A DNA stretch of 64,000 nt from Lineus longissimus (Eukaryota > Nemertea > Pilidiophora > Heteronemertea > Lineidae): NCBI RefSeq assembly GCF_910592395.1, contig NC_088320.1, positions 6,822,001-6,886,000 of the forward strand, given 5' to 3'. The notes under the pieces were generated by a model. It saw only the letters and a program-made list of their open reading frames with translations, was not told the origin of the DNA and did not search any database. Position numbers and translations under genes: made by a program. Below, one piece after another: positions 35,885 to 49,107 of this stretch (position 1 is the first letter of the stretch; every line of letters begins with the position of its first letter).

Positions 35885-36979
35885 AATTAAAATCTCGCCC
35901 ATTGTTATTGTCCGCAAAGTCGACATAGACTCATCGAGGCATTTTTCCAGGTATTTGCGTAGGTTACAACTAAAAAGATTACCCGCACGAAAAGGCTTTT
36001 GCCACCGTCCGGCAGTGTACGGGTGTACATTGAGCTTCTAAAAGTCCTAGAAAGCTTGTAAATGTCAACTACGTGCCATCTGGAAAGCCTCGAAAATCGG
36101 TCACATCGTGGATGATTGGGAAAGTCCCCAAATCGAACTTCGAGAGGTCATAAAAATGATCAGCTTGTCTTGGGATGAGAGGATCAGTGCTGATGCTGTG
36201 CGCACTTTTGGAGCTGGAGATAGCCGTCAGCTCAATTATTGACGACAATGAAAAGGTCAACAAGTAGAACTTGGACAATTAGCTGAAATTGAACAGAGTG
36301 ACAAGGAAGATGATCAACAGTCTTTAGACGAAAAGCCAGATTATTAGGAATAAGCAAAATTGTTCTTTGCTTCATCAGATAAAATGTATAAATATCTCGG
36401 TGAAAGGAATGGCAAGTTGCCATTGAAATAATGCATCTGCCTTCCCTCATTTACGAAGCAACGTATCATCCGTCGGAAGCATTCAACGATTGCAACGCAC
36501 TACCCATTTCTAAGGGCAGCTTTGATTTTGCGTTATTTCAGTCAAACTGGATTGTCAACTGGTCCAATGTTCTTAAGTTTTGACAACGCATGAACAATGA
36601 AACATGTTTCAGCATTGTTTGCAAATGCCAGGTAACCTCCAGGACTGACATAACTGAGTGGGTAAGCCTCGTGAAATAATGTTTTACTGGACAAATAATG
36701 TTGACTATTCTATCGGTTGACGTGCAATATTTATATAATCCCGTTACGCGCAGGTGGCTTAAAGGTCATATATCAAGGTTTGAAAACATGCTTGATACTC
36801 ATGAAATATGTTGAGGGTTAAAAAAACAAGATACCAGACATTAAAAAAATTCTAATAATAAAGTCATTATTTAGTTATTTCAATTTTCAATTTGAAACTA
36901 TTTGAATTTAGATTAGTTCCACATGTGGCCGCTAGGGATTTTTTGATGACGTAGGTCAGGTCAGTCAGAACAAAGCAAG

Positions 36980-37132
36980 ATGGCTTCCGCATACAGTTCA
37001 GAGAGTGAGAGCAGTGAATTTGAGGATGTTTTGGTCGATACAGAAGGATATTTAAACGTTGAGCCGTACATGTTCGAGCCATTAATGTCACTAGATCATA
37101 ATGAGAGTGATCATTCGGACGAAAGTGATTAG
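36980..37132 (+). CDS. Short acidic ORF with EPYMFEP motif in the transposon
   Basis: Fifty codons from ATG to TAG. The product is rich in S, E and D at both ends (SSESESSEFED; DHNESDHSDESD) around VEPYMFEP. An acidic start followed by a Y-x-FEP motif is how proteins with a P2X7-like intracellular domain begin, and such proteins accompany THAP-containing elements in several animal genomes. That is a weak family hint. The downstream cysteine-rich part is not in frame here. It reads divergently from the THAP exon. Confidence 0.35.
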   Translation: MASAYSSESESSEFEDVLVDTEGYLNVEPYMFEPLMSLDHNESDHSDESD

Positions 37133-37662
37133 AATTTGTGGTTAATCAATTTGCATGGCAGACCTGCCAATATAGCAAAGAAGACATTGATAGACGGTTG
37201 CAGATGCATAACATGTATGATTTTTGAACAGACTAATGTTGCACAATATTGTTTCGCCTCGTCAGTGTTGTATCGCCAGTTATGTCATGACGCTGAACTA
37301 CTATTGAAAAGTGACGGTATTATGCACAATCATCTTGTCGTGACGATATAATGCCGTGCAACGTTAGATAGGCCTAGATGTCAGATGACAATAATCTGTC
37401 ATTGACAGTGGCTGTCACTGACACTGACCTGTGTCGCTGTCACCTCGCTGTCACCTTGCTATGGCTGGAACACAAGAAGACACTATGCGGTATCACAGGC
37501 CCCAATAGGGCCTACACATTATGTATAACAACCGACCTCAGCAGCCTCGGGCATTAAATGCAATTGACATGGTTGTGTAGCCACTGTACAGTGGATGACA
37601 TGTGCCATTTGGGTAGTATGAGTGTTGTGTGCATCAGCAGTGTATAAATCATGAGATAGTGT

Positions 37663-38025
37663 TCAACTCACTTCTTGATGTTTACGTTTTTTGGCTAACA
37701 AACGTTCCTTTGGAGGCTGTCGCATGTAAGTGGGGTTGGTCAAATCGAATACAGATGGAACAGCTGTTTTTAACAAGTGGCATTTAATATTCAGTTGGAT
37801 GCAGATATCCGGCTTCATGTGATAATCCGTATCGATAAAGTGATCACTGCAAAGTTTGGCCGAAGGCCCAGGCTTCCAACACTCCAAACGTTTGCACTTC
37901 CGAATCCACATCTTCCTCCTCTCTCGTTCAACTGGCTTTGGAAATTCATGAAAATGGGTCCCATCCGTCATTCGATTGTTCTTTGTGCTAGCCTTGACAC
38001 AATTCGGAGCCACACAATACACCAT
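37663..38025 (-). CDS. THAP zinc-finger domain protein (transposon-encoded)
   Basis: ATG start, 120 codons. The C2CH THAP signature is complete: C4 and C9, then HFHEFPKP at 24-31, W40, C59 and H62 (LCSDHF), and AVPSVF at 88-93. THAP domains bind DNA and are found in P-element, Kolobok and related transposases and in domesticated host proteins. The frame ends in a basic stretch (KKRKHQ) where GAA|GTGAGT offers a donor, so this may be the first exon of a longer protein. No catalytic domain follows within the element. It lies between the TTAA termini, so it belongs to the insertion and not to the host unit. Confidence 0.85.
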   Translation of the reverse strand: MVYCVAPNCVKASTKNNRMTDGTHFHEFPKPVERERRKMWIRKCKRLECWKPGPSAKLCSDHFIDTDYHMKPDICIQLNIKCHLLKTAVPSVFDLTNPTYMRQPPKERLLAKKRKHQEVS

Positions 38026-38943
38026 AGTGAATGAAACACATTACTTCCAGGTGTGCATAATTAATTAAGGCCCTCCTGCTTTTATGATTGCATGACATGT
38101 ACAGATGACCTGATCTACATCACAACTTTTGCTGAACCCGCCGCCTGGCTCTAACAAGCCAGTTGCTAGCCTGATCAGGTAATCAAGTTGTCAAACACAT
38201 AATTGGCTATATCTTCAAAATGGATGGAGCTAATTGCATTTGGTTTTCTGTATTGTATAAAGTGTTAGGTACACTTTTGAAATCGTCTTACAGCAGAAAA
38301 TGGCAAAAAACCTTGATATATGACCTTTAATATTTTGAGTCATCGATGTCTATTGTTGGAGTAAAATGGACATCATCGCTATTGTTAGAGTAAGAATTGA
38401 CAACTTTGCTAGACTTACCAAAAATTTCAAAACAGGCCTGGATCAGACGGCGAGCTCTGCGAGAAACTACGGTATATTCATTGGTCAACTCGGCAATGTC
38501 GAGTGTTGAATTAAATCGAGTTTGATCACAAATGATCCTGCTCTTCTGAATATCGCACTGCTAAACCTGGTGAGCTCGTGCTATTGATTTCCTGCAAGAA
38601 GCGCCTATTGTGTCAGTAGAATAATCGATGCAGTTTTATAACAATTGTAACAAAGGATTCAATGATAAAATCATATGTATTCAATCGAGTTTTCATCGAT
38701 GTCTCGCTGAAGTCTAGTTTTTCTTGTTGCAGCGTTTCTAAAACAAGCGCGTTTAGTTAAAGCATGTTATACTTTGCACGCAAGATGTCCTCCTCTCAGA
38801 TTTGTTGTTTGTAGAAAAAGGTGTCGTTGTTGAGAACATTAGTGTGGTCAACGATAATACTTCAGGCAGAATTAAGACAGTTCACAATCTCCCAAAAATT
38901 AGACAACTACATATAATACAGTATGTTAAGTAGCTCGGTATAA

Positions 38944-39288
38944 GTGCTTTTCTTGCAGTGCTCCACCTCGTCTACTCACGGAACCTCCATTAGGCAGGTT
39001 TCGCAACATCTACGTAGGACAATCCACCAGAAAAAAAAATCTCTGGTGTCATCAAGTCACCCGCGAAGTCATATATGCAACACTTGTAAATCATCATCAA
39101 TACGTATTGATAATCTTGTAGGAGGAAAAGGTGATCGTTTTTTCAATTGTCGTCTGGATACAATTGCATTCTTTGTACTTCGTCTCTCTCGCCAAGGCCA
39201 CCTAAAATGCCTCTTTGAAGCTCATATGATTGTGTCAGCACATAGATTCGAAGACATAGGCGCGGCTTGCATTCATATTGTATTTTGA
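38944..39288 (+). other. Junction-spanning chimeric ORF, units 3/4
   Basis: 114 codons open across the 39190/39191 junction, with the same structure as at 25896-26240. Confidence 0.3.
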
Positions 39289-41368
39289 TCATGATATCTG
39301 ATGTATTCATCCCCATCTTCCTTTGACTACATATAAATAAGGAACCCAGGTGTGCGGAAGAAAATTTAATTAGCCTTACTTCACAAATTGTGACTCTCAC
39401 ACTGCTCACTGATATTTAACCCATTTCCTCCACAGTGACATTTCAAAGGTATCACATGAACTTTATATCTTTTGAATGTTCTTGCATTTCACAGCACCGT
39501 ACATGTATATAGTGTAAAACTCTCTTGGGCTAATGGATGAAGAATTGATCAAATTATGTCTTGTTTATTGCACTAAGCGAATCCGACAAATTCACGACGT
39601 GCACTGTGAAGAAAAATTAGACAGAAATATATGAAATGCTATAACGAACAGAGAACTAGAAATAACGTTTCTTATACGATAAACCTGTTGAAGAGAAATA
39701 AGTAGTTTTGGGTCATTAATTTGAAGAAAATGTGACAGTACTTCACTGGTCGAAAATCCCGTTAATATTATTATAAGCTAGGATTGAATCCAAATGTACA
39801 TGTATATCTTGTTCTTATCCACCCTTTAAGAAAACTACAGGATAATCAGGCAATTATTGTATCCAAATGTACTATTTATTGAATCCAAATGTACATGTAT
39901 ATCTTGTTCTTATCCATCCTTTAAGAAAACTACAGAATAATCAGGCAATTATTGTATTTTTAGATTTACACTTAACCTAAGCTCCAATAACTCAATAATC
40001 ATATTCGGGATGTTCGGGCTTCACTGATAAATCTGAAATAATCTTGCCCAAATTGTTTTGACTACCGCACATTTGGTGAATCGAATTAGCTACCAGATGC
40101 AACTGATTTAATTTCATGAGACATAGTCTAAACCGCAGGTACTTTTTTCCGAGTTTTCCCATCCCTTGGTGATATTCCTGCGCCATATTGAGATCGTTTT
40201 CTTCCATAAATATGGCGAGTTCATGGGAATACATTATAATGCGAGATTTATTTGCCAGGCGGTAATTACCATGACAAATCAACGCACGTTTAACTTATAA
40301 ATTTCCTCCCCAATTAATAGTCTGGAAGCGGTTCGTCAACTATGTACGTCGGACTTTTTAGAATCTAAATATGTCAGCGGTTAATATTCTTCAAAGCATA
40401 TGTACATCACTGTCACTTTGCTGATAAGAACAATACACTTGGAGAAACTACAGTGGCAATATAAATACTTATCAGTTGGTTCAACACGTAGAATTGACTC
40501 TTAGAATATTCATTAGAGGACACGGCTTTTCCCAAGTGCATTTTTCTCTCTCGTTGGCGCGTCTTCTATAATAACATGGTAAATGGGGGTCGGTCGTTGA
40601 GGGTTTCGTGGGGAGGAAAATTACACCTTAACTGTGCGTTTCGTTTGTACTTTAGGTACTCGTGAGATTCGAGAAGTATTATTTGCTGATGGAGTACTGA
40701 ATTCGATAAAACCCATGAAATAAAATACCGTATCAATAAACTCTGTCAGATGTAATATCCGTCAAAATTATGTTCTACGTTTGTCCTACTGGATGTCAAA
40801 CAAGCGAAACAATAAACATGTAGAACTATAACGCGCTTATTCATGTTGACATGACTTCTCAAACAAGTAGTTTTCCCTCTCTCGAAGGTCTTCTTCTAAG
40901 TCGGCCAGATGCAATATCCACTTAAGCGCTACTCTTTTAGTGCAACTCGACAATAAGCGAGACTACGGCCAATAATACAATATTATATTAGAACTTGTCT
41001 GCTGGACCAAACAAATAAGACTAATTTCACGAATATCCTTTGCAAGTAATCTCATATCTCTGTCCTCTCAATAAAAAATCACGCGGGACATTGGCATTGG
41101 AAACGACTGAACCGGCCGGCCACTTCACTTTTGATGCTGTTGCTATTCATGAGGTGACCAAAGCCAAATCATTCTCATCTCTCCGGTGGTGCCCTTTCTC
41201 ATGTTTCTCTCTTGCTAGGTTGACAGAGCACACATCTCCGCATTAGAATGTATTCGACGTGAGGAAACAATTCTAGCAGGTCAATTGATCATCGAAGAGA
41301 TTTGTCTGCGATGAAGTCCAAGCTCGCCGCAAAGCATCTTCCTAATGATTCGAAGCAATATGCCCCCA

Positions 41369-41517
41369 GATACGCTTGTACCGCCTATACGGTCGGGAAA
41401 ACACACCATCGTTACAATAGATGTTCACGGTCGAGAGGCATTGTCTGGCGCCGCTTACCGTGACGATCTATTGTAAAGATGGTTTGTTTTCCCGACCCTA
41501 GGTGGTACAAGCGTATC
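41369..41517. repeat. 149 bp palindrome (unit 4)
   Basis: Arms as in unit 1; the outer GATACGCTTGTACC / GGTACAAGCGTATC pairing is exact. Confidence 0.85.
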
Positions 41518-41993
41518 CGGCAAAGGGCCTGACTGCGCTGATACTGAATTGCAGATTCCTATGGCACCCCCAGTCCTTAACTAAAGATAAATTGGTTGAA
41601 GAAAACAAACAGACTGATTTAGTTTTTCAACTACTCTGTAAATGGTGTAGCTTGTTTGCCGGAAAATAGATTAATGTTTTTAGATGAAACGTGCATTTGT
41701 ATTCCACGACCATATGATTTACAGCATTCGTAAATTAAATGATCACCGCTTTGGATGATGACACGTTCGACACCATTTACCCATGATTAATGTTCAATCA
41801 GTCACGCGACAAGGCGATGCCCTACGTTTTAGCTAACATGCGTTGTTCCATTTTTGTCTATTTTCTGGGTTCTGAGAGCATGAGGTTTGACGAATTGTTT
41901 AAATTGGTGTCCATTCACATTGATATATCACTTGGCAGAACGTTCTGACGGCAGGCAATTATTCCCGTTTCGCCTGGGCTGAGTTGTTCAAAA

Positions 41994-42105
41994 CCACGTT
42001 AGCTTTAACGGAGACGTTAAGTCTTAACGTGAACATTTCAGTGGGTTTAACTGAATGAGATAACGTCCTTGAGGATACTTAATGTTGCCCGTTAGGGATA
42101 ACGTG
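41994..42105. repeat. 113 bp inverted-repeat element (unit 4)
   Basis: Same element as in the other units, with the decayed right end seen in unit 3. Confidence 0.45.
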
Positions 42106-44216
42106 ACTTTTGAGCTTTTGAACAACCGGGCTCTGGTGATTGTCTTCTTTTGAAAAACCTTCTAGATTATCCGTCATAGTTTTAAGCCCATGGGGAGCTC
42201 ACGTGCGCAATACCATGGCGTCCATCGACCATTGTCGTCCGTCATTCATGGCCGTCCAAGTCCGTTAGCGAAGCCACGAAATCAACCTTTAGTTAGCGCA
42301 GTAAGTTTCGTTGCCTCGATGGCCGAACTTTAATTGATAGCAGTGATATTGCCCCTCATTAATATGCCCCTATACAATTCACTATTTGCCTCCGAAAATT
42401 TCCAATTAAAGAAAAAGTTGTAACTCATTTTATGGATGTCGTGGCCCTACTAATCAAGATGGTACATTCCAAAGTATCCAATGCTTAGTGCTAATTAATC
42501 TCACTCTTGTGGGAGTGCGAAACAGAGTGCTCATATATCACGGCCGGCGTTTGAAAGAGAGCACCGCGGTATAGGGCACAGCTGAAAACCGTTATACTGA
42601 ACTTATCCCGTCCAGAACAAGTACACCATTGGAAAAATGAATCCATAACGCAGGTCATATCTACGCAAATCACTTTTCAATTTGCTTGCTAGATCTATTC
42701 TCGATATATCATATTGTCCTTATTATTCTTACTAAGAACCGATAATGCGACATTTTAGCGTCAATTGGCAAATTTGGATTTCCATTTACTGGTATATGGG
42801 AAACTCGTTGTACTGTGGCTGGTGGACGGGTCGGCCTTGTGGAAGAAAAAAATTACTTGATTTTTATGAAGCGTACAAAAATGGATGAGTGCACGACGGC
42901 AGTCCGGCATTCGACGACTGAGGCCATTACCATCCATTAATGGGCTGCTAGTTATTCACTGGGCTTCACCGCGCATACAGCTGTTTAATACTGAATCGAT
43001 TACACCGAGAAAACGCCGAAGTTTTAGCAAAACCACCGATGTTTGTCAACGGCAGAAGGCGAAGTTTTAACAATTGGCACGTCTCATAGGTACCAGAGCA
43101 AAATGGCCTATTGTGACACATAAGTGCAATGGCCTATTATTGTCAAAAGATGTTGATAGAACTTCGCCTAGTTTGACCCTTCTTAATACTTTTTTATAAC
43201 ACGGAAAAACACGGTAAAGTTATTTTCGAAATATGTCTGTAACACTATTTAATTCCACTCTGTAGATAGCGCTACATGCATAAATTGTTTTTAAAAAAGA
43301 ACTGACTTTTACTGTTGAAATTCAACTCGATGGTATTGATCACACGTTGACGCGTTGCAATTTTCATCAGAAAACTATCGTAAAATGTCGTATAAAAACC
43401 CACCTGGATTGTATCTAAAGCTTATTCAGCCGCATTGCAAAGTAACCGGAGAAATAGTTTCATTGAGCGAAGCTGTTTTTGACGTCATGTATCTCCGGTG
43501 ATAATCCGAAATGCTAGCGCATAGCTTTGAACATTTTCGACTTTACACTGAAAGCATGGCTCCGTGAAATTCTTCTATCCCCCCACAGTAAACTCCGATG
43601 ATAGTCCTTCTTTATCGGTGGGTTTTAACAATATGACAAAGTAGCTGCCTTAAGTCGCCGCCGATGGAATATAGTGCCACTTTGGGATTGCTGCTAACAA
43701 TTTCTACATCCAGGCACATTTTAAACGACTTTTAAAGAAAACTGTTTGTCGACTAAAAGCCACCACAAGATGACCGCTTTTGTCGACACTTGGATTTGGA
43801 TTGACGGGTTCAGCTTACATATTCTGTTTGTTTAGGATTGCATCGTTTTTTCTCCTTTACGTCTGTGTTTCAAGCGTTACTGAATTCGGGTAATTGGGAA
43901 TTAGGATGTGAGACGTTGGATATATTGTTAGTTGACATCAGTCGACACCTACACCACACACACCCACGCACGCACCCTTATTAAAGTACATGTAATTCAT
44001 TTTCGAGTAAGAAAACATCAAACATTCTTTCGCAAACGTACCAAGTCCAGGTTCAAGTGATGAATTTTGCATTTAAATGAACCTTCTGGGTTTTCATACC
44101 AATTTGCTAGTGCCTAACTCCAAAAAAATAAACTTGCAATCGGCCTAACTGTGAACATACAAACTTAATGATCGTTTGGTCAATTTCAGAATCTTTGTAA
44201 AACTTTCGGTTTATCG

Positions 44217-45860
44217 TTAGACCATAACAACAGCTACAGGAGGATAGAATGGACATTTCATCGAAGGCTTTATCTTGTCGAATACGCCATGGCAATCAAC
44301 CCGGAGAAAACAATAACCGCCTGTCAAAGAAGCACGAACAACTTGGTTGTTTGCCGTCTTTTTTATCTGGTAGATTGGTGAGATATGTCTTGGTTTGCAA
44401 AAGGCCTTCCATTTAGTCTGAAAATATACATCTTTTTTATCAAAAAGCCCTGCGTATTCAGACTCGACGTTCCGCTTATGCGCTAAAGTTTTTCCCTGTT
44501 CCATGTTCGCTGTCGCGCGCCACACATTGTTTGGCTTATTGAGCAGATGAACCTTCTAGGCTTTCGTAGTTTTGCGCAAACTTGTTTTAGAAAGGGCGTT
44601 CATTATCCCAGACTCGGTGGAAAGGTCGATTGGCTGGTCTTATCTGAAGGGAAAAACAGTTCGTTCGGGCATCCTTACCCGACTGCTTACCTTCTCACTG
44701 ACTGCTATGTCGGTTCCGCGCAAATCAATTTTGAACGTTGAAGGTTTATACCTATTTGCAACACACAGCCTTCCAATACCAGGACGACAATAAAAGCAGG
44801 ACTCAGTTGGCGTGAAAACACCGTCGCTGTATGTTGCAAATCTAGTATCTTCCGCATCCAGTTCCATTTTCAAAAAAATTGAAGAATATTTTTAGAAGTC
44901 CGTAATAAAAAAGATACTGACGAGTATCATTTATAACACTCTCTATTAACTATAATCACATTCCAATTGTATTTGCGGTTTCAAAATCTGCTTTGGGGCG
45001 AACTTGTTGCTAAGTTGTTGATAGCTTGTTCCCATTATTGTCTTCTAAAGGAAAATCGCAAGACTACACTCGTAACATGTTAACAACAATAAACGATTGT
45101 GCTATGCATACTTAGATATTCCAAAGTCGAAAATTCCGATGATATTATATTTTAAGATTATTACTTAAGGTTTTATGCGGTTTTGGATACTTGGACATGT
45201 TAAATATTTACAAAATTCCTGTGAGGATCTTTCGACGTGGGTAACCGCATGTAGGTTCTCAGCAAGTTGCAAAAGGGACATAAGAATATACAATGTAGTC
45301 TGTTTGCAATGGAAGGGCAGCGAAGAATACCCCATACTCACCTCTGGTTTGAACCGAATTTTACTGTAAGAAGTAAACCCTCTATAGTCCCAAAGGTTGC
45401 CGTTGTGGTGATATTTTTGAGACGATGCATAATTCTGATGATATACTGTAACATACTCTTTACATTCGGATGCATTTGCTCCAAAATGACAATAAATCAG
45501 TATCCCAAACTCGGGTTGAATTGGGTATATCCTGTTTTCCCCATCTCTGAGGGTTTCAGGACATTTGGAATCCAAGTATATTTGCTTGCAACTCTGAGGA
45601 AATTGTCGTATTTCATAATTATAGACTGTAGACGGCGCAATCTCTCGTGTTTGGCCGTGATTGACATGTTTCATGCGGACACATTCAGCTGAGGTAATAG
45701 CTCTACATAGCAGCTTATTTGTTTTATCTATGTCTGGTGAAAACAGCATAGAGGCAGTTGTCTCTCCTAAAATCGGACAGAACGCTGCGCATTCAGTTTT
45801 ACTGCGTGAAGTATGAAATAGCTTGTCGTCTACTTCGGTCAAAGGAAGCACTCGCTTCAA
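44217..45860 (-). CDS. GON-domain protein, 3' three exons (unit 4)
   Basis: Exon 1 is 45342-45860, exon 2 about 44691-44870 and exon 3 about 44217-44474 (or to 44495 if the GAACAG acceptor is used). Frames and donors are intact. Exon 3 aligns with the end of ADAMTS9 GON as W22, then IYQIKK at 34-39, VVRA at 45-48 and GGYC at 52-55. It carries about 20 residues before W22 that the ADAMTS domain lacks, and ends 30 residues after GGYC at a TAA. No polyadenylation signal could be assigned. Confidence 0.7.
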
Positions 45861-46373
45861 CTTAAAAAATGTATAGCTTTGCAGGAGGCCATGGTCTACA
45901 ATATTAACGAAGTAGAGTTACCATAAGACATTTGTAAATGAAGTTTACTTCCAAATGGCATCTTTCGCCCGAGATCTCATACAAACCAAAGTTATTTTAG
46001 TTCAGCTACAGGCTCCTAGGTGGCTTAACCTACTCCATGCAACGCTGCCACCTAGATCCAATTTAAGAACTAAGACTCGTCTTTACCTATTCTCAGTTGA
46101 CAGGATTTTCTGGTCACCGATGTCAATATGTCAGAAGAACTATTTGCGGGAAGTTTTGTTCCATGTAAAAGTAAGCATCTTACTTGTTACGATAGCGACA
46201 TTCTTATTCTGCCCCCGGAATGTTGTTCTCGCGTATTTAAAAGCTAAACCCGATTTTTAACTCTGGCATATACGTCGAAGTTTAGTTCACGTTTTTTCGT
46301 CGTACAATGGGGCACTTAACCTAAATTCCACTCATTTCGTTTACAGGCCCTTTTTAAAATCTTGTTCATCCCC

Positions 46374-46616
46374 TTATATCCTTGGAAGTACTATCGGATT
46401 AAATACGGCAAATGGTTGTAGTGCTGTAGTAATTCGAGAAAACTCCCACAAGACAAAATACTCAAAGCTGTTCAAGATAATAATACCTTGACAGTCAAAA
46501 TACGTCCTGCCTCTAGTCCGGTTCACTTCACAAAGAATGAACATGTCCATTCTTTGATTCACGCATGAACTTGATGACCTCACGCCAGAAATGAAATGAA
46601 GCGAAGCAACGTACAA
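46374..46616 (-). other. Candidate exon in the 320 bp segment (unit 4)
   Basis: Same frame as at 34988-35230, still open. The segment is bounded by ACGT at 46289-46292 and 46609-46612; units 1 and 2 join directly across it. Confidence 0.25.
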
Positions 46617-48762
46617 AATGAAAGCCTATGTAACAGGGCTCATTGAAAATACCTTGTTAATTCTTGTGTTCACCAATGACCCGTGAAAAATGAGGCGTGA
46701 GGAGTGAAAAGTGAACGTCTATGTAACGTCTGCCTTCGGAACCAAATTCGAAAAATTCAGGTCCTCCCAAGATTGGGCCTATTGTTCCGTGAGCCTAGTC
46801 CATGTACATATAGTCGAGCATTACAATGGAGCATCGGCTCTCAGACAATTGACGGATTAAATCAAACGAAGGAGCAAGCAATAGGACCAACACTGGTCAA
46901 ACTAAATAGTTATAAACTCGTTATTTTTAAGTCAATTTTGAGTTTTGAAAAAGCTATTTGTTAGAAAAAATACATTTGTAGGCGAACTATCTAGTATCTA
47001 AAAGCAACATTCCGTGCCCTTCTTTTCTTTCGTGACTAGACGCTCGCACAAATGATTTGCTGATCTCAGGACTATCAGACCAAATCTTAGTATACTGCCC
47101 CAAAAGACTTTTAGAGCGGTACGAATTGTTTTATTTTCAAGGGGCTGTAAACGTAATGTCTGGTTTCTGAGGGTACACTGGTATCTACCTTCCCCACGAA
47201 TCAATCTAGACATCAGGAACAAGGCGCAAATGTGGTTAATCATAATAAGATATTTCGCGATCTTCATAATTAAAATCTCGCCCATTGTTATTGTCCGCAA
47301 AGTCGACATAGACTCATCGAGGCATTTTTCCAGGTATTTGCGTAGGTTACAACTAACACGATTACCCGCACGAAAAGGCTTTTGCCACTGTCCGGCAGTG
47401 TACGGGTGTACAGTAAGCTTCTAAAAGTCCGAGAAAGCTTGTAAATGTCAACTACGTGCCATCTGGAAAGCCTCGAAAATCGGTCACATCGTGGATGATT
47501 GGGAAAGTCCCCAAATCGAACTTCGAGAGGTCATGAAAATGATCAGCTTGTCTTGGGATGAGAGGATCAGTGCTGATGCTGTGCGCACTTTTGGAGCTGG
47601 AGATAGCCGTCAGCTCAATTAATGACGACAATGAAAAGGTCAACAAGTAGAACTTGGACAATTAGCTGAAATTGAACAGAGTGACAAGGAAGATGATCAA
47701 CAGTTTTTAGACGAAAAGCCAGATTATTAGGAATAAGCAAAATTGTTCTTTGCTTCATCAGATAAAATGTATAAATATTTCGGTGAAAGGAATGGCAAGT
47801 TAGTTGCCAGTGAAATAATGCATCTGCCTTCCCTCATTTACGAAGCAACGTATCATCCGTCGGAAGCATTCAACGATTGCAACGCACTACCCATTTCTAA
47901 GGGCAGCTTTGATTTTGCGTTATTTCAGGCAAACTGGATTGTACACCAGTCCAATGTTCTGAAGTTTTGACAACACATGAACAATGTAACATGTTTCAGC
48001 ATTGTTCGCAAATGCCAGGTAACCTCAAGGACTGACATAACTGAGTGGGTAAGCCTCGTGAAATAATGTTTTACTGGACAAATAATGTTGACTATTCTAT
48101 CGGTTGACGTGCAATATTTATATAATCCCGTTACGCGCAGGTGGCTTAATATTTCGAGTCATCGATGTCTATTGTTGGAGTAAAATGGACATCATCGCTA
48201 TTGTTAGAGTAAGAATTGACAACTTCGCTGGACTTACCAAAAATTTCAAAACAGGCCTGGATCAGACGGCGAGCTCTGCGAGAAACTACGGTATATTCAT
48301 TGGTCAACTCGGCAATGTCGAGTGTTGAATTATGTCGAGTTTGATCACAAATGATCCTGCTCTTCTGAATATCGCACTGCTAAACCTGATGAGCTCGTGC
48401 TATTGATTTCCTGCAAGAAGCGCCTATTGTGTCGGTAGAATAATCGATGCAGTTTTATAACAATTGTAACAAATGATTCAATAATAAAATCACATGTATT
48501 CAATCGAGTTTTCATCGATGTCTCGCTGAAGTCTAGTTTTTCTTGTTGCAGCGTTTCTAAAACAAGCGCGTTTAGTTAAAGCATGTTATACTTTGCACGC
48601 AAGATGTCCTCCTCTCAGATTTGTTGTTTGTAGAAAAAGGTGTCGTTGTTGAGAACATAAGTGTGGTCAACGATAATACTTCAGGCAGAATTAAGACAGT
48701 TCACAATCTCCCAAAAATTAGACAACTACATATAATACAGTATGTTAAGTAGCTCGGTATAA

Positions 48763-49107
48763 GTGCTTTTCTTGCAGTGCTCCACCTCGTCTACTCACGG
48801 AACCTCCATTAGGCAGGTTTTGCAACATCTACGAAGGACAATCCACCAGAAAAAAAAATCTCTGGTGTCATCAAGTCACCCGCGAAGTCATATATGCAAC
48901 ACTTGTAAATCATCATCAATACTTATTGATAATCTTGTAGGAGGAAAAGGTGATCGTTTTTTCAATTGTCGTCTGGATACAATTGCATTCTTTGTACTTC
49001 GTCTCTCTCGCCAAGGCCACCTAAAATGCCTCTTTGAAGCTCATATGATTGTGTCAGCACATAGATTCGAAGACATAGGCGCGGCTTGCATTCATATTGT
49101 ATTTTGA
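48763..49107 (+). other. Junction-spanning chimeric ORF, units 4/5
   Basis: 114 codons open across the 49009/49010 junction. It has one substitution (GTTTTGCAA for GTTTCGCAA) relative to the 3/4 junction. Confidence 0.3.

Larger units (their letters stand above)
36763..38326. mobile_element. TTAA-flanked DNA transposon with THAP exon (Kolobok-like)
   Basis: The ends are AGGTCATATATCAAGG and its exact inverted complement CCTTGATATATGACCT, each flanked by TTAA (36759-36762 and 38327-38330). Units 4 and 5 have a single TTAA in GGCTTAATATTTCGAG at this place, so the empty site is known. TTAA duplication together with a THAP-domain protein is the combination described for Kolobok transposons. At 1564 bp with no long transposase ORF the copy must be non-autonomous or internally deleted. 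The perfect termini suggest it is fairly young. Confidence 0.75.
26143..39190. repeat. Tandem unit 3 (13048 bp, with two insertions)
   Basis: Without its two mobile elements this unit is about 9.8 kb. Its first 1.9 kb share unit-2 variants (18-base loss near 27272, GAGATTTGAGAAG, ATCCGCTTAAG), whereas from about 28.1 kb on it shares unit-4/5 variants (CTCATCTCTCCGG, CATTCACATTGATATATCAC followed by TTGG, presence of the 320 bp segment). It is thus a mosaic. Outside the elements and the minus-strand gene parts I see no further gene. Confidence 0.95.
39191..49009. repeat. Tandem unit 4 (9819 bp)
   Basis: Nearly identical to unit 5 over its whole length. The clearest difference is a 14-base deletion at about 41973 (GTTTCG joined to CCTGGG). 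It carries the 18 bases near 40322 that units 2 and 3 lost, as unit 1 does. No gene is recognised at 39410-44216 or 45861-48762 apart from the candidates listed. Confidence 0.95.

Noticed and set aside
47743-47970. 75-codon plus ORF with a protein-like composition
   Set aside because: Units 1-3 lack four bases in it and lose the frame; no family recognised.
48104-48328. 74-codon plus ORF (also at 57937-58161)
   Set aside because: Open only in units 4 and 5; it is cut by a deletion in unit 1 and overlaps the transposon insertion site in unit 3. No recognised domain.
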